Of a stretch of DNA of 36,603 bases, positions 1 to 7,112 are shown in pieces. Position numbers and translations under genes: made by a program. The stretch lies in assembly GCF_000764645.1 (NCBI RefSeq), contig NZ_JRGK01000018.1, positions 1 to 36,603 on the forward strand, given 5' to 3'. The stretch is from Aeromonas finlandensis. Its GTDB lineage: Bacteria > Pseudomonadota > Gammaproteobacteria > Enterobacterales > Aeromonadaceae. The notes beneath the pieces were generated by a model, which made no database searches, was not told where the DNA came from, and saw nothing but the letters and a program-made list of their open reading frames with translations. Positions within the stretch are counted from its first letter, which is position 1; the number at the start of each line of letters is the position of its first letter.

Positions 1-369
1 TCCCCCATCGAGCACATCGAGCAGCTGCGTAATCAGCTCAAGGACGATGGCGAGCTGGTGCTGGAGACGCTAGTGATTGACGGCGGTGTCAACGACGTGC
101 TGGTGCCCACCGACCGTTACGGCAAGATGCGCAACGTCTGGTTTATCCCCTCAAGTAGCGCCCTCAAGTTGTGGGTCGAGCGCTGCGGTTTCACCGACGT
201 GCGAATAGTAGACGAGAATATGACCAGCACCGACGAACAGCGTCGTACCGACTGGATGATTAATGAATCCCTGAGTGACTATCTGGACTCAGACAATCCG
301 GCACTCACGGTAGAAGGACACCCGGCGCCGAAACGTGCCGTACTGATTGCCCGCAAGGCCAAAGACTAG
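1..369 (+). CDS. cmoB: tRNA U34 carboxymethyltransferase CmoB, C-terminal part
   Basis: This is the last 122 residues of an open frame that enters from the left edge. CmoB transfers a carboxymethyl group from carboxy-S-adenosyl-L-methionine to 5-hydroxyuridine at the wobble position of certain tRNAs, giving cmo5U. The visible part holds the end of the methyltransferase fold ([12 protein letters not shown]), then the stretch [16 protein letters not shown] and the tail ending in VLIARKAKD. These are typical of the CmoB C-terminus; the whole family protein is about 320 residues. The stop is TAG at 367-369. The next gene begins about 50 bp later on the same strand with its own ribosome-binding site, and no terminator is visible between them. 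CmoA, its usual partner, would lie upstream outside the window. Confidence 0.9.
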   Translation, partial: SPIEHIEQLRNQLKDDGELVLETLVIDGGVNDVLVPTDRYGKMRNVWFIPSSSALKLWVERCGFTDVRIVDENMTSTDEQRRTDWMINESLSDYLDSDNPALTVEGHPAPKRAVLIARKAKD

Positions 370-421
370 CCGATGGCGATTCAGGAAGTTACACTGACCC
401 AATTCCAGGAAGCACAGTTAA

Positions 422-1210
422 ATGAATGACATGAAAAGCAAATTAAAAGGAATGACCCTGCTCTCCCTGCTTAGTCTCGGCGGGTGTGTCAATATGGAAA
501 AAGCGCCTCAGGTTCCTGCTCTGACGCTGGCCGAGCTTCGTAGCGAACTCAACCAGAGCGAACAGCGCCTGCAAACATCCATGGAACAGCAACAGAAGCA
601 GTATGTGCAGCAACAGCACCTGCTGGTTCAGCTCAACACAGATGTCACCAATATGAAAGAGTCCGTCAAACAAGTAGACCACAAGCTCGCCACCCTCCCC
701 GCCGAACCGCCAAAACCGATGGCCGTTCCAGTGGAGAAGTGCCCGGCCCCCAATCAGGGCCACACCATTGATGGCAAGCTGATGGTGGGTGAAGCGGAGT
801 GGATCTGGGTCGATGCCGCCAACGACGCCTTCCAGGCACGGGTCGATACCGGTGCGACCACCTCCTCCATCAGCGCGCAAGAGATCACCATTTTCGAGCG
901 CAACGGCAAAAACTGGGTACGCTTCTTCCTGAGCCATCAGGATGTGGATGACAAGATCCAGATCGAAGCACCGCTGGTGCGCCACGTGCGGGTGCGTCAG
1001 GCCTCCGCCGATGACCTCGACCGCCGTCCGGTGGTCCGCTTGGCTGTGCGCATTGGCGACATGACCGAAAAAGCCGAATTTACCCTGAAAGATCGTAGCG
1101 ACATGGCCTTCCCTGTGCTGTTGGGTCGCGAATTTTTGAAAGACATCGCCGTGGTTGATGTGGCCCGCGAATATATCCAACCCAAACCCAAGCTCAAGGA
1201 TGTGAAATAA
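422..1210 (+). CDS. Retropepsin-like (putative 'ATP-dependent zinc protease' family) lipoprotein
   Basis: A 262-residue predicted lipoprotein. A basic N-terminus and hydrophobic stretch end in the lipobox LGGC with Cys22. Residues about 35-92 are Gln/Leu-rich with heptad spacing and look like a coiled coil. The C-terminal domain, about 115-250, carries the ARVDTGATTSS motif with Asp142-Thr143-Gly144, the aspartic-protease signature of this family. The Pfam name for the family says zinc protease, but the DTG motif argues for a retropepsin-type fold. AGGAAG at 407-412 supports the ATG at 422; an in-frame ATG at 431 is a possible alternative. The stop lies 3 bp before the next gene, so it is the first gene of a three-gene unit with the 7TM transglutaminase-like and ATP-grasp genes. 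The substrate is unknown. Cleavage of a periplasmic protein or of a ligase product is an inference from the neighbours. Confidence 0.82.
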   Translation: MNDMKSKLKGMTLLSLLSLGGCVNMEKAPQVPALTLAELRSELNQSEQRLQTSMEQQQKQYVQQQHLLVQLNTDVTNMKESVKQVDHKLATLPAEPPKPMAVPVEKCPAPNQGHTIDGKLMVGEAEWIWVDAANDAFQARVDTGATTSSISAQEITIFERNGKNWVRFFLSHQDVDDKIQIEAPLVRHVRVRQASADDLDRRPVVRLAVRIGDMTEKAEFTLKDRSDMAFPVLLGREFLKDIAVVDVAREYIQPKPKLKDVK

Positions 1211-1213
1211 TCC

Positions 1214-2752
1214 ATGGTTTCCCGTAAGCCGTTCTATTTGCTGGTAGCCCTGCTGTACATTGTCGGCCTGGGGATGACGATTTATCACCATATCGCGTTG
1301 GACGTGCCGCTGACGCCCGGTGAAAAGCGCCAGATCTGGTCCATCGAAGCCAAGCTGGAGTTTGAAGCGACCGGGGATCCGGTGATCGCCTCTCTGGCCA
1401 TTCCGGGCACCCAGCCCGGATTTACCCTGATGAACGAGAACGCCGCCAGCCCCGGCTACGGCCTCTCCTTTGTCGAGAAAGATGGCGATGCCCGCGCCGA
1501 GTGGTCCATTCGCACCGCGTCTGGCCGTCAGGAGCTCTACTACCGCGTCGACATGATGGCGGATGCCCATGCCAAACCGGCCGCCAATCCGCAGCCGCCC
1601 GCCATCGAGAAGCAAATCGAGAGTGAGCCTTACGCCACTGCGATGAAGCAGATCCTCGAGCGGGCCCAGGAGCGCTCTGCCGATGGCTACACCCTGACTC
1701 GCGAGATCATCAAGGAGATCGAGAAGCAGGAGCAGAACGCCGAGCTGCTGAAAAAGCACAAGAGCCGCGCCAACCTGATCGCCGAGCTGCTCAACAATGC
1801 TGACGTGCCGACCCGCGTGGTCCATGCACTGAACCTGGAAGATGGTCGCCGCCGCCAGGAGCTGGTGGATTACCTGCAGGTGTTCAACAGCCCGGCCGAC
1901 TACAAGCTGTTCAACCCGCAAACCGGTGAACAGGGCCGTCCGGCCAACCTGCTGTTGTGGGAATACAACTCCGGCGCCCTGCTGGATGTAACCGGCGGTC
2001 ACAACTCCCGCGTCAGCTTCTCGATGATCGAGCAAGAGCAACCGGTGAGCGTGGCGCTGGCCCAGAAGTTCGAAAAATCAGAGATGATGAACTTCTCCAT
2101 CCACAGCCTGCCGCTGGAAGAGCAGACCCTGTTCAAGGGCTTGCTGCTGATCCCGATCGGCGTGCTGATGGTGGTGTTCCTGCGGGTTATCGTCGGTATC
2201 AAGACCTCCGGTACCTTTATGCCGGTGCTGATCGCCGTCGCCTTTATCCAGACCCAGCTGATCACCGGTCTGGTGGGCTTCCTGCTTATCGTGGGCACCG
2301 GTCTGGTGATCCGTTCCTACCTGTCGCGGCTCAACTTGCTGCTGGTTGCCCGAATATCGGCGATCATCATCATGGTTATCTCGATGATCGGTATCTTCTC
2401 CGCGTTTGCCTTCAAGCTGGGGCTGACTGATGGCATGAAGATCACCTTCTTCCCGATGATCATTCTTTCCTGGACCATCGAGCGGATGTCCATTCTGTGG
2501 GAAGAAGAGGGTCCGAAAGAGGTGTTCCGCCAGGGTGGTGGCTCTCTGCTGGTGGCCGTTATCGCCTATCTGGCGATGGACAACGAACTGATCCGTCACC
2601 TCACCTTCAACTTCCTCGGTCTGCAGCTGGTGCTGATGGCGACCGTGCTGTTGATGGGTAACTACACCGGCTACAAGCTGAGCGAACTGAAGCGCTTCAA
2701 GCCGCTGGTGGACGAGATGAAATCTGGTGCCACCCCGGGTAAGGACAAGTAA
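1214..2752 (+). CDS. Inactive transglutaminase fused to 7TM domain (UUP1-type membrane protein)
   Basis: A 512-residue membrane protein. An N-terminal anchor (about residues 6-28, LVALLYIVGLGMTIYHHI) is followed by a soluble periplasmic region, about 35-300. I recall this region from the family known as inactive transglutaminase fused to seven helices. The C-terminal third, from about 305 to 490, is a run of hydrophobic helices such as GLLLIPIGVLMVVFLRVIVG and LLLVARISAIIIMVISMIG. A conserved segment FKLGLTDGMKITFFPMIILSW sits between helices. The gene starts 3 bp after the retropepsin-like gene and ends 3 bp before the ATP-grasp gene, so the three are almost certainly co-transcribed. The catalytic triad of active transglutaminases is reported missing in this family; I did not verify each position. 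The role is unknown; a scaffold or peptide-sensing membrane partner of the flanking protease and ligase is an inference. Confidence 0.8.
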   Translation: MVSRKPFYLLVALLYIVGLGMTIYHHIALDVPLTPGEKRQIWSIEAKLEFEATGDPVIASLAIPGTQPGFTLMNENAASPGYGLSFVEKDGDARAEWSIRTASGRQELYYRVDMMADAHAKPAANPQPPAIEKQIESEPYATAMKQILERAQERSADGYTLTREIIKEIEKQEQNAELLKKHKSRANLIAELLNNADVPTRVVHALNLEDGRRRQELVDYLQVFNSPADYKLFNPQTGEQGRPANLLLWEYNSGALLDVTGGHNSRVSFSMIEQEQPVSVALAQKFEKSEMMNFSIHSLPLEEQTLFKGLLLIPIGVLMVVFLRVIVGIKTSGTFMPVLIAVAFIQTQLITGLVGFLLIVGTGLVIRSYLSRLNLLLVARISAIIIMVISMIGIFSAFAFKLGLTDGMKITFFPMIILSWTIERMSILWEEEGPKEVFRQGGGSLLVAVIAYLAMDNELIRHLTFNFLGLQLVLMATVLLMGNYTGYKLSELKRFKPLVDEMKSGATPGKDK

Positions 2753-2755
2753 CAG

Positions 2756-3721
2756 ATGTGGTTCTGGGAAAAATATACCTCCCCGTGGAGCCTGTCACAG
2801 GCAGGCATCCTCGGCATGAACAAGCGCAACCACTCCTACATCAGCCGCTACAATCCGCGCAGCCTCTTTCCGCTGGTGGATGACAAGCTGCAGACCAAGC
2901 GCATTGCGCTGGATGCAGGGGTGACGGTGCCGGAACTGATCGGTACCATCCGTGCCCAGCACGACGTGGGCCGCATCACCGAGCTGGTGAAGGATTGGCC
3001 GGGTTTCTGTATCAAACCGGCCCGTGGTTCGGGCGGCAAGGGGATCCTGGTGATCCTGCGCCAGGAAGATGGCCTCTTCTACAAGCCCAACGGCAGTGCC
3101 TCCAACGGTCAGGATCTGGAGCGTCATGTCTCCAACATTCTGGCGGGGCTCTATTCACTCGGCGGCAAGCCCGACGTGGCGCTGGTGGAAGGCCTCATCA
3201 ACTTCGATGATGTGTTCGACGGCTACTCCTTCGAAGGGGTACCCGATGCCCGGGTCATCATCTTCAAAGGTTTCCCGGTGATGGCGATGATGCGCCTCTC
3301 CACCGCCGCCTCGGACGGCAAGGCGAACCTGCACCAGGGCGCCGTGGGGGTGGGTCTGTGCCTGCGTACCGGTCGTGCCTTGCGGGCGGTGCAGTTTGGC
3401 AATCCGCTGCGTCACCACCCGGATACCGGTCTCGACCTCTATGAGCTCAAGGTGCCCCACTGGGATACCCTGCTCACCCTGGCCGCCTCCTGCTACGAGA
3501 TGTCGGGTCTGGGTTATATCGGTACCGACATGGTGCTGGACAAGTTCCGCGGCCCCATGCTGCTGGAGCTCAACGCCCGTCCCGGTCTTGCCATCCAGAT
3601 CGCCAACGGTCGCGGTCTGGTGCCCAATCTCAAGACCATCGAGAAGCTGGGTCAGGTGAAGATGAACGTCGAACAGCGGGTCAACTTCGCCAAAGAGCAC
3701 TTCGGTATCTTTGAGGAATAA
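2756..3721 (+). CDS. Alpha-L-glutamate ligase-like ATP-grasp protein
   Basis: A 321-residue soluble protein of the RimK-related ATP-grasp ligases. The nucleotide-binding region includes FCIKPARGSGGKGILVI near residues 82-98, with the basic and glycine-rich elements expected for ATP binding. The C-terminal LLELNARPGLAIQIAN near residues 272-287 provides the metal-binding Glu/Asn pair. ATP-grasp ligases of this type join an amino group to a carboxylate through an acyl-phosphate, often adding glutamate or another amino acid to a peptide. The acceptor here is unknown. The start at 2756 is 3 bp after the preceding stop. The gene ends the operon and is followed by a strong hairpin terminator. The protease, inactive transglutaminase and ligase grouping recurs in gammaproteobacteria and suggests a peptide-tagging and trimming pathway at the inner membrane. 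That reading is inference. Confidence 0.82.
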   Translation: MWFWEKYTSPWSLSQAGILGMNKRNHSYISRYNPRSLFPLVDDKLQTKRIALDAGVTVPELIGTIRAQHDVGRITELVKDWPGFCIKPARGSGGKGILVILRQEDGLFYKPNGSASNGQDLERHVSNILAGLYSLGGKPDVALVEGLINFDDVFDGYSFEGVPDARVIIFKGFPVMAMMRLSTAASDGKANLHQGAVGVGLCLRTGRALRAVQFGNPLRHHPDTGLDLYELKVPHWDTLLTLAASCYEMSGLGYIGTDMVLDKFRGPMLLELNARPGLAIQIANGRGLVPNLKTIEKLGQVKMNVEQRVNFAKEHFGIFEE

Positions 3722-3739
3722 CGCCTCAGCGGTTAAACA

Positions 3740-3766
3740 AAGCGCGCCCATGGCGCGCTTTTTTAT
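3740..3766 (+). terminator. Rho-independent terminator of the ATP-grasp operon
   Basis: Eight-bp stem AGCGCGCC / GGCGCGCT with loop CAT (3741-3759), followed directly by a run of T. It lies 20 bp after the stop codon of the ATP-grasp gene. Confidence 0.9.
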
Positions 3767-4122
3767 GGCCTCTCTTCACCTGTCACCTCGCCCCTTGCCA
3801 GTGGCCAACAACATGGCCCCGAACCTCATCATATTGAGCCACAGACGATAAAAAGCGGAGTCCGCTGTTCACCCGTTTCGCCCTCGTGACGCAAGCCAAA
3901 CCGGCCTAGATTGTTGCAAATTCAATCCAGAAAACTGTAGAACTGTTGCACTAGCGAAACACTCCAGCTATCAGCACCTCCCTGTACCCACCATAGTGAG
4001 TCAGAACCCAACCGCCGATCACCCGGTGAGACGCCACCTAACGGCATCTTCCGATAGGGGGTGGTGCAGCGGCGAGACGATCGTACTCCGCTGTTTAATG
4101 GGTTGGGGATGAGCAGAAGGCA
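3767..4122. other. Non-coding gap between convergent operons
   Basis: About 360 bp between two terminators, with the upstream genes ending rightward and the peroxiredoxin ending leftward. I see no convincing gene, promoter or RNA. The only local symmetry noted is AGCGGA-G-TCCGCT at 3854-3866, too short to interpret. Confidence 0.5.
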
Positions 4123-4151
4123 TAAAAAAACCGGCGCCTTGGCGCCGGTTC
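4123..4151 (-). terminator. Terminator of the peroxiredoxin gene
   Basis: Read on the minus strand, a nine-bp stem ACCGGCGCC / GGCGCCGGT with a two-base loop (4130-4149) runs into a T tract (plus-strand A run at 4123-4130). It lies about 20 bp beyond the peroxiredoxin stop codon. Confidence 0.9.
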
Positions 4152-4172
4152 TTCAAGCAGAGTGCGACCCGA

Positions 4173-4775
4173 TTACAGGGAGTCAGCATTCTCGGACAGG
4201 TACTTGGCAACGCCGTCCGGAGAGGCTTGCATACCTTTTTTGCCTTTTTCCCACTGAGCCGGGCACACTTCGCCGTGCTCTTCGTGGAATTGCAGGGCAT
4301 CGACCATGCGCAGCATCTCATCGATGTTGCGGCCCAGCGGCAGATCGTTGACAACCTGGTGACGAACGACACCGTTCTTGTCGATCAGGAAGGAGCCACG
4401 GAACGCCACACCGGCTTCCGGATGCTCAACGTCATAGGCTTTGCAGATTTCGTGTTTCACGTCGGCGATCAGCGGGTACTTGACCTGACCGATACCACCA
4501 TCTTCCACTTTGGTGTTGCGCCATGCATTGTGGGAGAACTGGGAATCGATGGAAACACCGATCACTTCCACGCCACGCTTCTGGAACTCTTCATAACGGT
4601 GATCAAAGGCAATCAGCTCGGACGGGCAGACGAAGGTGAAATCGAGCGGATAGAAGAAGACAACGGCAGCTTTGCCTTTGATGTGGGATGACAGGTTGAA
4701 TGAATCAACGATCTCGCCATTACCCAGAACAGCAGCGGCGGTAAAATCGGGTGCGGGACGGCCTACCAATACCAT
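4173..4775 (-). CDS. Typical 2-Cys peroxiredoxin (AhpC/Prx1 type)
   Basis: A 200-residue thiol peroxidase that reduces H2O2 and organic hydroperoxides in the cytoplasm. The peroxidatic Cys50 lies in FYPLDFTFVCPSELIAF and the resolving Cys171 in GEVCPAQW, the layout of typical 2-Cys enzymes. A GGIG sequence at 93-96 resembles the GGLG motif of hyperoxidation-sensitive members. The C-terminus ends in ENADSL without the YF motif, so a robust, over-oxidation-resistant enzyme is expected. The frame is open 22 codons further upstream, but ATG at 4775 is chosen. It is preceded by a good GAGGAA site and gives the usual family N-terminus MVLVGRPAPDF. The gene is divergent from oxyR with about 145 bp between the start codons, which strongly suggests OxyR control. 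Whether AhpF or thioredoxin recycles it cannot be told here. Confidence 0.93.
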   Translation of the reverse strand: MVLVGRPAPDFTAAAVLGNGEIVDSFNLSSHIKGKAAVVFFYPLDFTFVCPSELIAFDHRYEEFQKRGVEVIGVSIDSQFSHNAWRNTKVEDGGIGQVKYPLIADVKHEICKAYDVEHPEAGVAFRGSFLIDKNGVVRHQVVNDLPLGRNIDEMLRMVDALQFHEEHGEVCPAQWEKGKKGMQASPDGVAKYLSENADSL

Positions 4776-4920
4776 ATTCAATTCCTCTTTATGTGAAGTG
4801 AACAATCCGGTGAGGATTGGGCTACCTAGAGCCAAGTCCATCTAATTCAAGCGACAAACTATAGACCCGATGGTAGATTAGTAAATCAAATTAAATAGAT
4901 AGCATTAATCGGTTTTTTCT
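4776..4920. promoter_or_regulatory. Divergent peroxiredoxin-oxyR promoter region
   Basis: AT-rich 145-bp spacer between divergent start codons. On the minus strand TTTACT (4885-4880) and TATAGT (4863-4858), 16 bp apart, form a plausible promoter for the peroxiredoxin. Several CTAT/ATAG-like tetramers occur around 4859-4900, as expected for OxyR half-sites, but their spacing does not match the full tetrad consensus by eye. No clear Shine-Dalgarno precedes oxyR. Confidence 0.45.
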
Positions 4921-5829
4921 ATGCAACGTTGGCCCAGCCTCAAACAGCTGCAATATCTGGTTGCTCTCGACGAGCACAAGAACTTCAATCGCGCCGCCAA
5001 GGCCTGCCATGTCAGCCAGTCGACCCTGAGTACCGGGATCCAGACGCTGGAGGATATGATGAACCTGCAGCTGGTGGAGCGGGACCACAAGAGCTTCATT
5101 ATGACCCCGGTCGGCATGGAAATCGTCGAGCGCGCTCGCAATTTGCTCTCCGATGCACGGGATCTGATGGAGCTCGGTCAACATCAGGGCGGCGTGATGC
5201 AAGGGACTGTGCGTCTGGGCTGCATCCCCACCATCGCCCCCTTCCTGCTCAGCAAGCTACTGAAAGAGTGCAGCAAGGCCTATCCTGACCTCGAATTGTT
5301 GCTGCGTGAAGACACCACCAGCAATCTGCTCAAGCAATTGGAACAGGGTCAGCTCGATCTGCTGATCCTCGCTCTGCCCATCGAGATCGGCGGTTTTCAC
5401 TGCAAGACCGTCGGTCAGGATCCATTCCACATGGTGATGCCCGCCAGCATGGCGGCCGGTCTGCATACCCCGTTCGACTACAAGGAGCTGCCCAACCAGA
5501 GCATCTTCCTGCTGGAGCGGGAACACTGCCTCACCGAGCACGCGGTGAGCGCCTGCCGCCTGCGGGACAAGAGCAAGATCAACCCGTTCGCCGCCACCAG
5601 CCTGCACACTTTGGTGCAGATGGTGGAAGCGGGTCTTGGCACCACCTTCCTGCCACAAATGGCCATAGACGCAGGCATTCTCGCCAACTCCGATCTGGTG
5701 GCCATCCCGCTGCCGGGGGAGACCCCCTATCGCGAGATCGGGCTGGTCTGGCGCCCCAGCACCACCCGGGTGCAGACCTTCTACAAGCTGGCCGAGCTGC
5801 TCAAACCGCTGATCAGTCCCGCCTCCTGA
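4921..5829 (+). CDS. oxyR: LysR-family peroxide sensor OxyR
   Basis: A 302-residue LysR-type regulator. The N-terminal winged helix-turn-helix (about 5-65) contains NFNRAAKACHVSQSTLSTGI and QLVERDHKSFIMTPVG. The effector domain carries the OxyR redox pair: Cys203 and Cys212 in EREHCLTEHAVSAC, spaced nine residues apart exactly as Cys199 and Cys208 of the E. coli protein. Oxidation by H2O2 forms a disulfide between them and switches the tetramer to an activator. Length and motifs match full-length OxyR. The start at 4921 gives the expected N-terminus, although no strong ribosome-binding site precedes it. Divergence from a peroxiredoxin gene is a common OxyR arrangement and points to a self-contained peroxide defence unit. 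A terminator follows 20 bp after the stop. Confidence 0.95.
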   Translation: MQRWPSLKQLQYLVALDEHKNFNRAAKACHVSQSTLSTGIQTLEDMMNLQLVERDHKSFIMTPVGMEIVERARNLLSDARDLMELGQHQGGVMQGTVRLGCIPTIAPFLLSKLLKECSKAYPDLELLLREDTTSNLLKQLEQGQLDLLILALPIEIGGFHCKTVGQDPFHMVMPASMAAGLHTPFDYKELPNQSIFLLEREHCLTEHAVSACRLRDKSKINPFAATSLHTLVQMVEAGLGTTFLPQMAIDAGILANSDLVAIPLPGETPYREIGLVWRPSTTRVQTFYKLAELLKPLISPAS

Positions 5830-5850
5830 CCAGTGACGCCAGACCCCAAG

Positions 5851-5878
5851 CGCCAGCCACCGTGCTGGCGTTTTTTTG
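5851..5878 (+). terminator. Terminator of oxyR
   Basis: Stem CGCCAGC (5851-5857) / GCTGGCG (5864-5870) followed by a run of seven T. Confidence 0.9.
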
Positions 5879-6010
5879 CAACAAAACGACCATTTTTGTC
5901 ACACAGAGCTAGGTATCTGGCCAATACCTTGTTTATGATGGAAAAGTTGTCGTGCCGAACGTGTCCTGTCGCACCTGTTTTGCCACGTTTGTTCTGGAGA
6001 ATGTGCCCTG

Positions 6011-6460
6011 ATGTACCGTCCGTTGCTGCCCATCCTGCTGACTCTGCTGCTGGCCGCCTGCTCCAGCACGCCGGAGCCGCCTCCGGCCCCCCGGCAGAGC
6101 AGTGCCTTTGATGGCTTCTACCAGCAGTGGCGCGGTGTCCCTTACCGGATGGGCGGCGCCAGCCGCGCCGGGCTCGACTGCTCCGCCTTCACCCAGCTCG
6201 CCTACAACCAGGTGCTGGGCGTCAACCTGCCAAGAACCACCGAATCCCAGGCCAGTATCGGCAAACCGGTGGATCGCTACCGACTGCAACACGGGGATCT
6301 GGTCTTCTTCAAGACCGGCTGGCAGCAGTACCATGTGGGGGTCTATACCGGTGCCGGCGAGTTTATCCACGCCTCCACCAGCAAGGGGGTGATCCGCTCC
6401 CGCCTTGACAATGTCTACTGGAACAGCCGCTACTGGCAGGCACGCCGCCTGACCCAGTAA
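6011..6460 (+). CDS. nlpC: NlpC/P60 family lipoprotein peptidase
   Basis: A 149-residue outer-membrane-type lipoprotein, closely matching E. coli NlpC in length and in the C-terminal run FIHASTSKGVIRSRLDNVYW. The signal peptide ends in the lipobox LAAC at Cys17, followed by a Pro-rich linker. The NlpC/P60 cysteine-peptidase fold has catalytic Cys57 in GLDCSAF, His108 in YHVGVY and a third polar residue, His120, in FIHAS. Enzymes of this family cut gamma-D-Glu-diaminopimelate or related peptidoglycan cross-bridges in the periplasm; for NlpC itself the exact bond is less certain. The gene stands alone, with oxyR terminated upstream and a small-protein gene about 310 bp downstream. The start at 6011 follows GGAGA at about 5996-6000. 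Confidence 0.92.
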   Translation: MYRPLLPILLTLLLAACSSTPEPPPAPRQSSAFDGFYQQWRGVPYRMGGASRAGLDCSAFTQLAYNQVLGVNLPRTTESQASIGKPVDRYRLQHGDLVFFKTGWQQYHVGVYTGAGEFIHASTSKGVIRSRLDNVYWNSRYWQARRLTQ

Positions 6461-6772
6461 CAGGCCACCGCTATCCTATCCAAACCGTCTCTCTCTGATC
6501 GGTGCGGTCAATCATTGTCGTCAGACAGGGGGAGATCGCCTCACTTATAACTCAATTGAACCCAAAGCCTGCATTTCCCATCATTTTGTGATAAGGTGAT
6601 GGCCGATTTTTAACACTTTCGCCTTTTTTGCATACGCTAGCTGTCCAAATTGACAGTAACTGCAGGGCTGAAATTGCCAGATTAGGTGGCGGAAGTGAGC
6701 TGTGATGCAGTACCCCGGACGGACTGCCCACAGCTGCTGTATCAAGGGTTAAATGGATAAGGAGATCGTGCA
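6461..6772 (+). promoter_or_regulatory. Intergenic region with long leader of the first 58-aa protein gene
   Basis: About 310 bp without a gene. An extended -10-like TGATAAGGT (6589-6597) lies 176 bp upstream of the small-protein ATG. The leader can form CTGTC/GACAG near 6640-6657. It can also form a strong nested hairpin: AGCTGTG (6698-6704) with CACAGCT (6729-6735), enclosing GCAGT (6707-6711) with ACTGC (6723-6727) and a C/G-rich loop. TAAGGAG at 6758-6764 is the ribosome-binding site. Promoter placement is tentative because no good -35 was found. Confidence 0.4.
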
Positions 6773-6949
6773 ATGAAACAGTATCAAAGCTGGCTGGGGC
6801 AATACCTGATGAGTCGCCGTGACGGTGACCACGCCATGGCATGCGAGATGGCGAGTTCCATCTGCGAGTTCTGGCAGCAACAGGGTGATGAAAACGAGCT
6901 GGACAAGTGGCAGCAGATTTACCAGAACCATCTGGAAAAGACCACCTGA
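6773..6949 (+). CDS. Small 58-aa protein of unknown function, paralogue A
   Basis: A 58-codon open frame from ATG 6773 to TGA 6949, preceded at good spacing by TAAGGAG. The predicted protein starts MKQYQSWLGQYLMSRRDGDH, is polar, helical-looking and rich in Trp and Gln, and has no signal peptide or membrane segment. It is supported as a real gene because a second frame at 11275-11451 encodes a protein of identical length. The two match at about 40 of 58 positions by my hand alignment, and the DNA differs largely at third codon positions. Conserved blocks are MKQYQSWLG, SRRDGDHAMA, QGDE and KWQQ. I do not recognise the family. The charged SRRDGDHAMA block could contact nucleic acid or a partner protein, but nothing proves it. 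It is followed by a hairpin without a T tract. Confidence 0.8.
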   Translation: MKQYQSWLGQYLMSRRDGDHAMACEMASSICEFWQQQGDENELDKWQQIYQNHLEKTT

Positions 6950-6961
6950 TCCCGACCGTCC

Positions 6962-6995
6962 CCTTGCTGCCAGCCATCAGGTGTTGGCAGCAAGG
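6962..6995 (+). repeat. Inverted repeat after small protein A
   Basis: Perfect 11-bp arms CCTTGCTGCCA (6962-6972) and TGGCAGCAAGG (6985-6995) with a 12-base loop, 12 bp after the stop codon. No T run follows, so it may be a weak or Rho-assisted terminator, or an mRNA-stabilising 3' hairpin. Confidence 0.6.
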
Positions 6996-7112
6996 CCACT
7001 CGCTACCATCCGCTGACCCCTCTCCCCCTATTTTCCCGCTACGTTAAACCGCTACCTTCGTTAACTCGCGTTTTGCCGCCTGCATGTTGCTCTCTTGCGT
7101 AACAGCCTCTGC

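Noticed and set aside
443..2041. A long open frame on the minus strand opposite the first two cassette genes.
   Set aside because: It lies antisense to two well-supported genes, shows low-complexity composition (runs of Leu, Gly, His) and has no recognisable domain; it reflects codon bias of the plus-strand genes.
5833..6111. Plus-strand open frame of about 90 codons after oxyR.
   Set aside because: It runs through the oxyR terminator and overlaps nlpC in another frame; no ribosome-binding site or domain is visible.
6592..6625. GGTGATGG followed by TTCGCC in the leader of small protein A, reminiscent of a fluoride riboswitch core.
   Set aside because: The two strings are too far apart, the downstream pseudoknot and CTGATG element are missing, and the paralogous leader lacks them.
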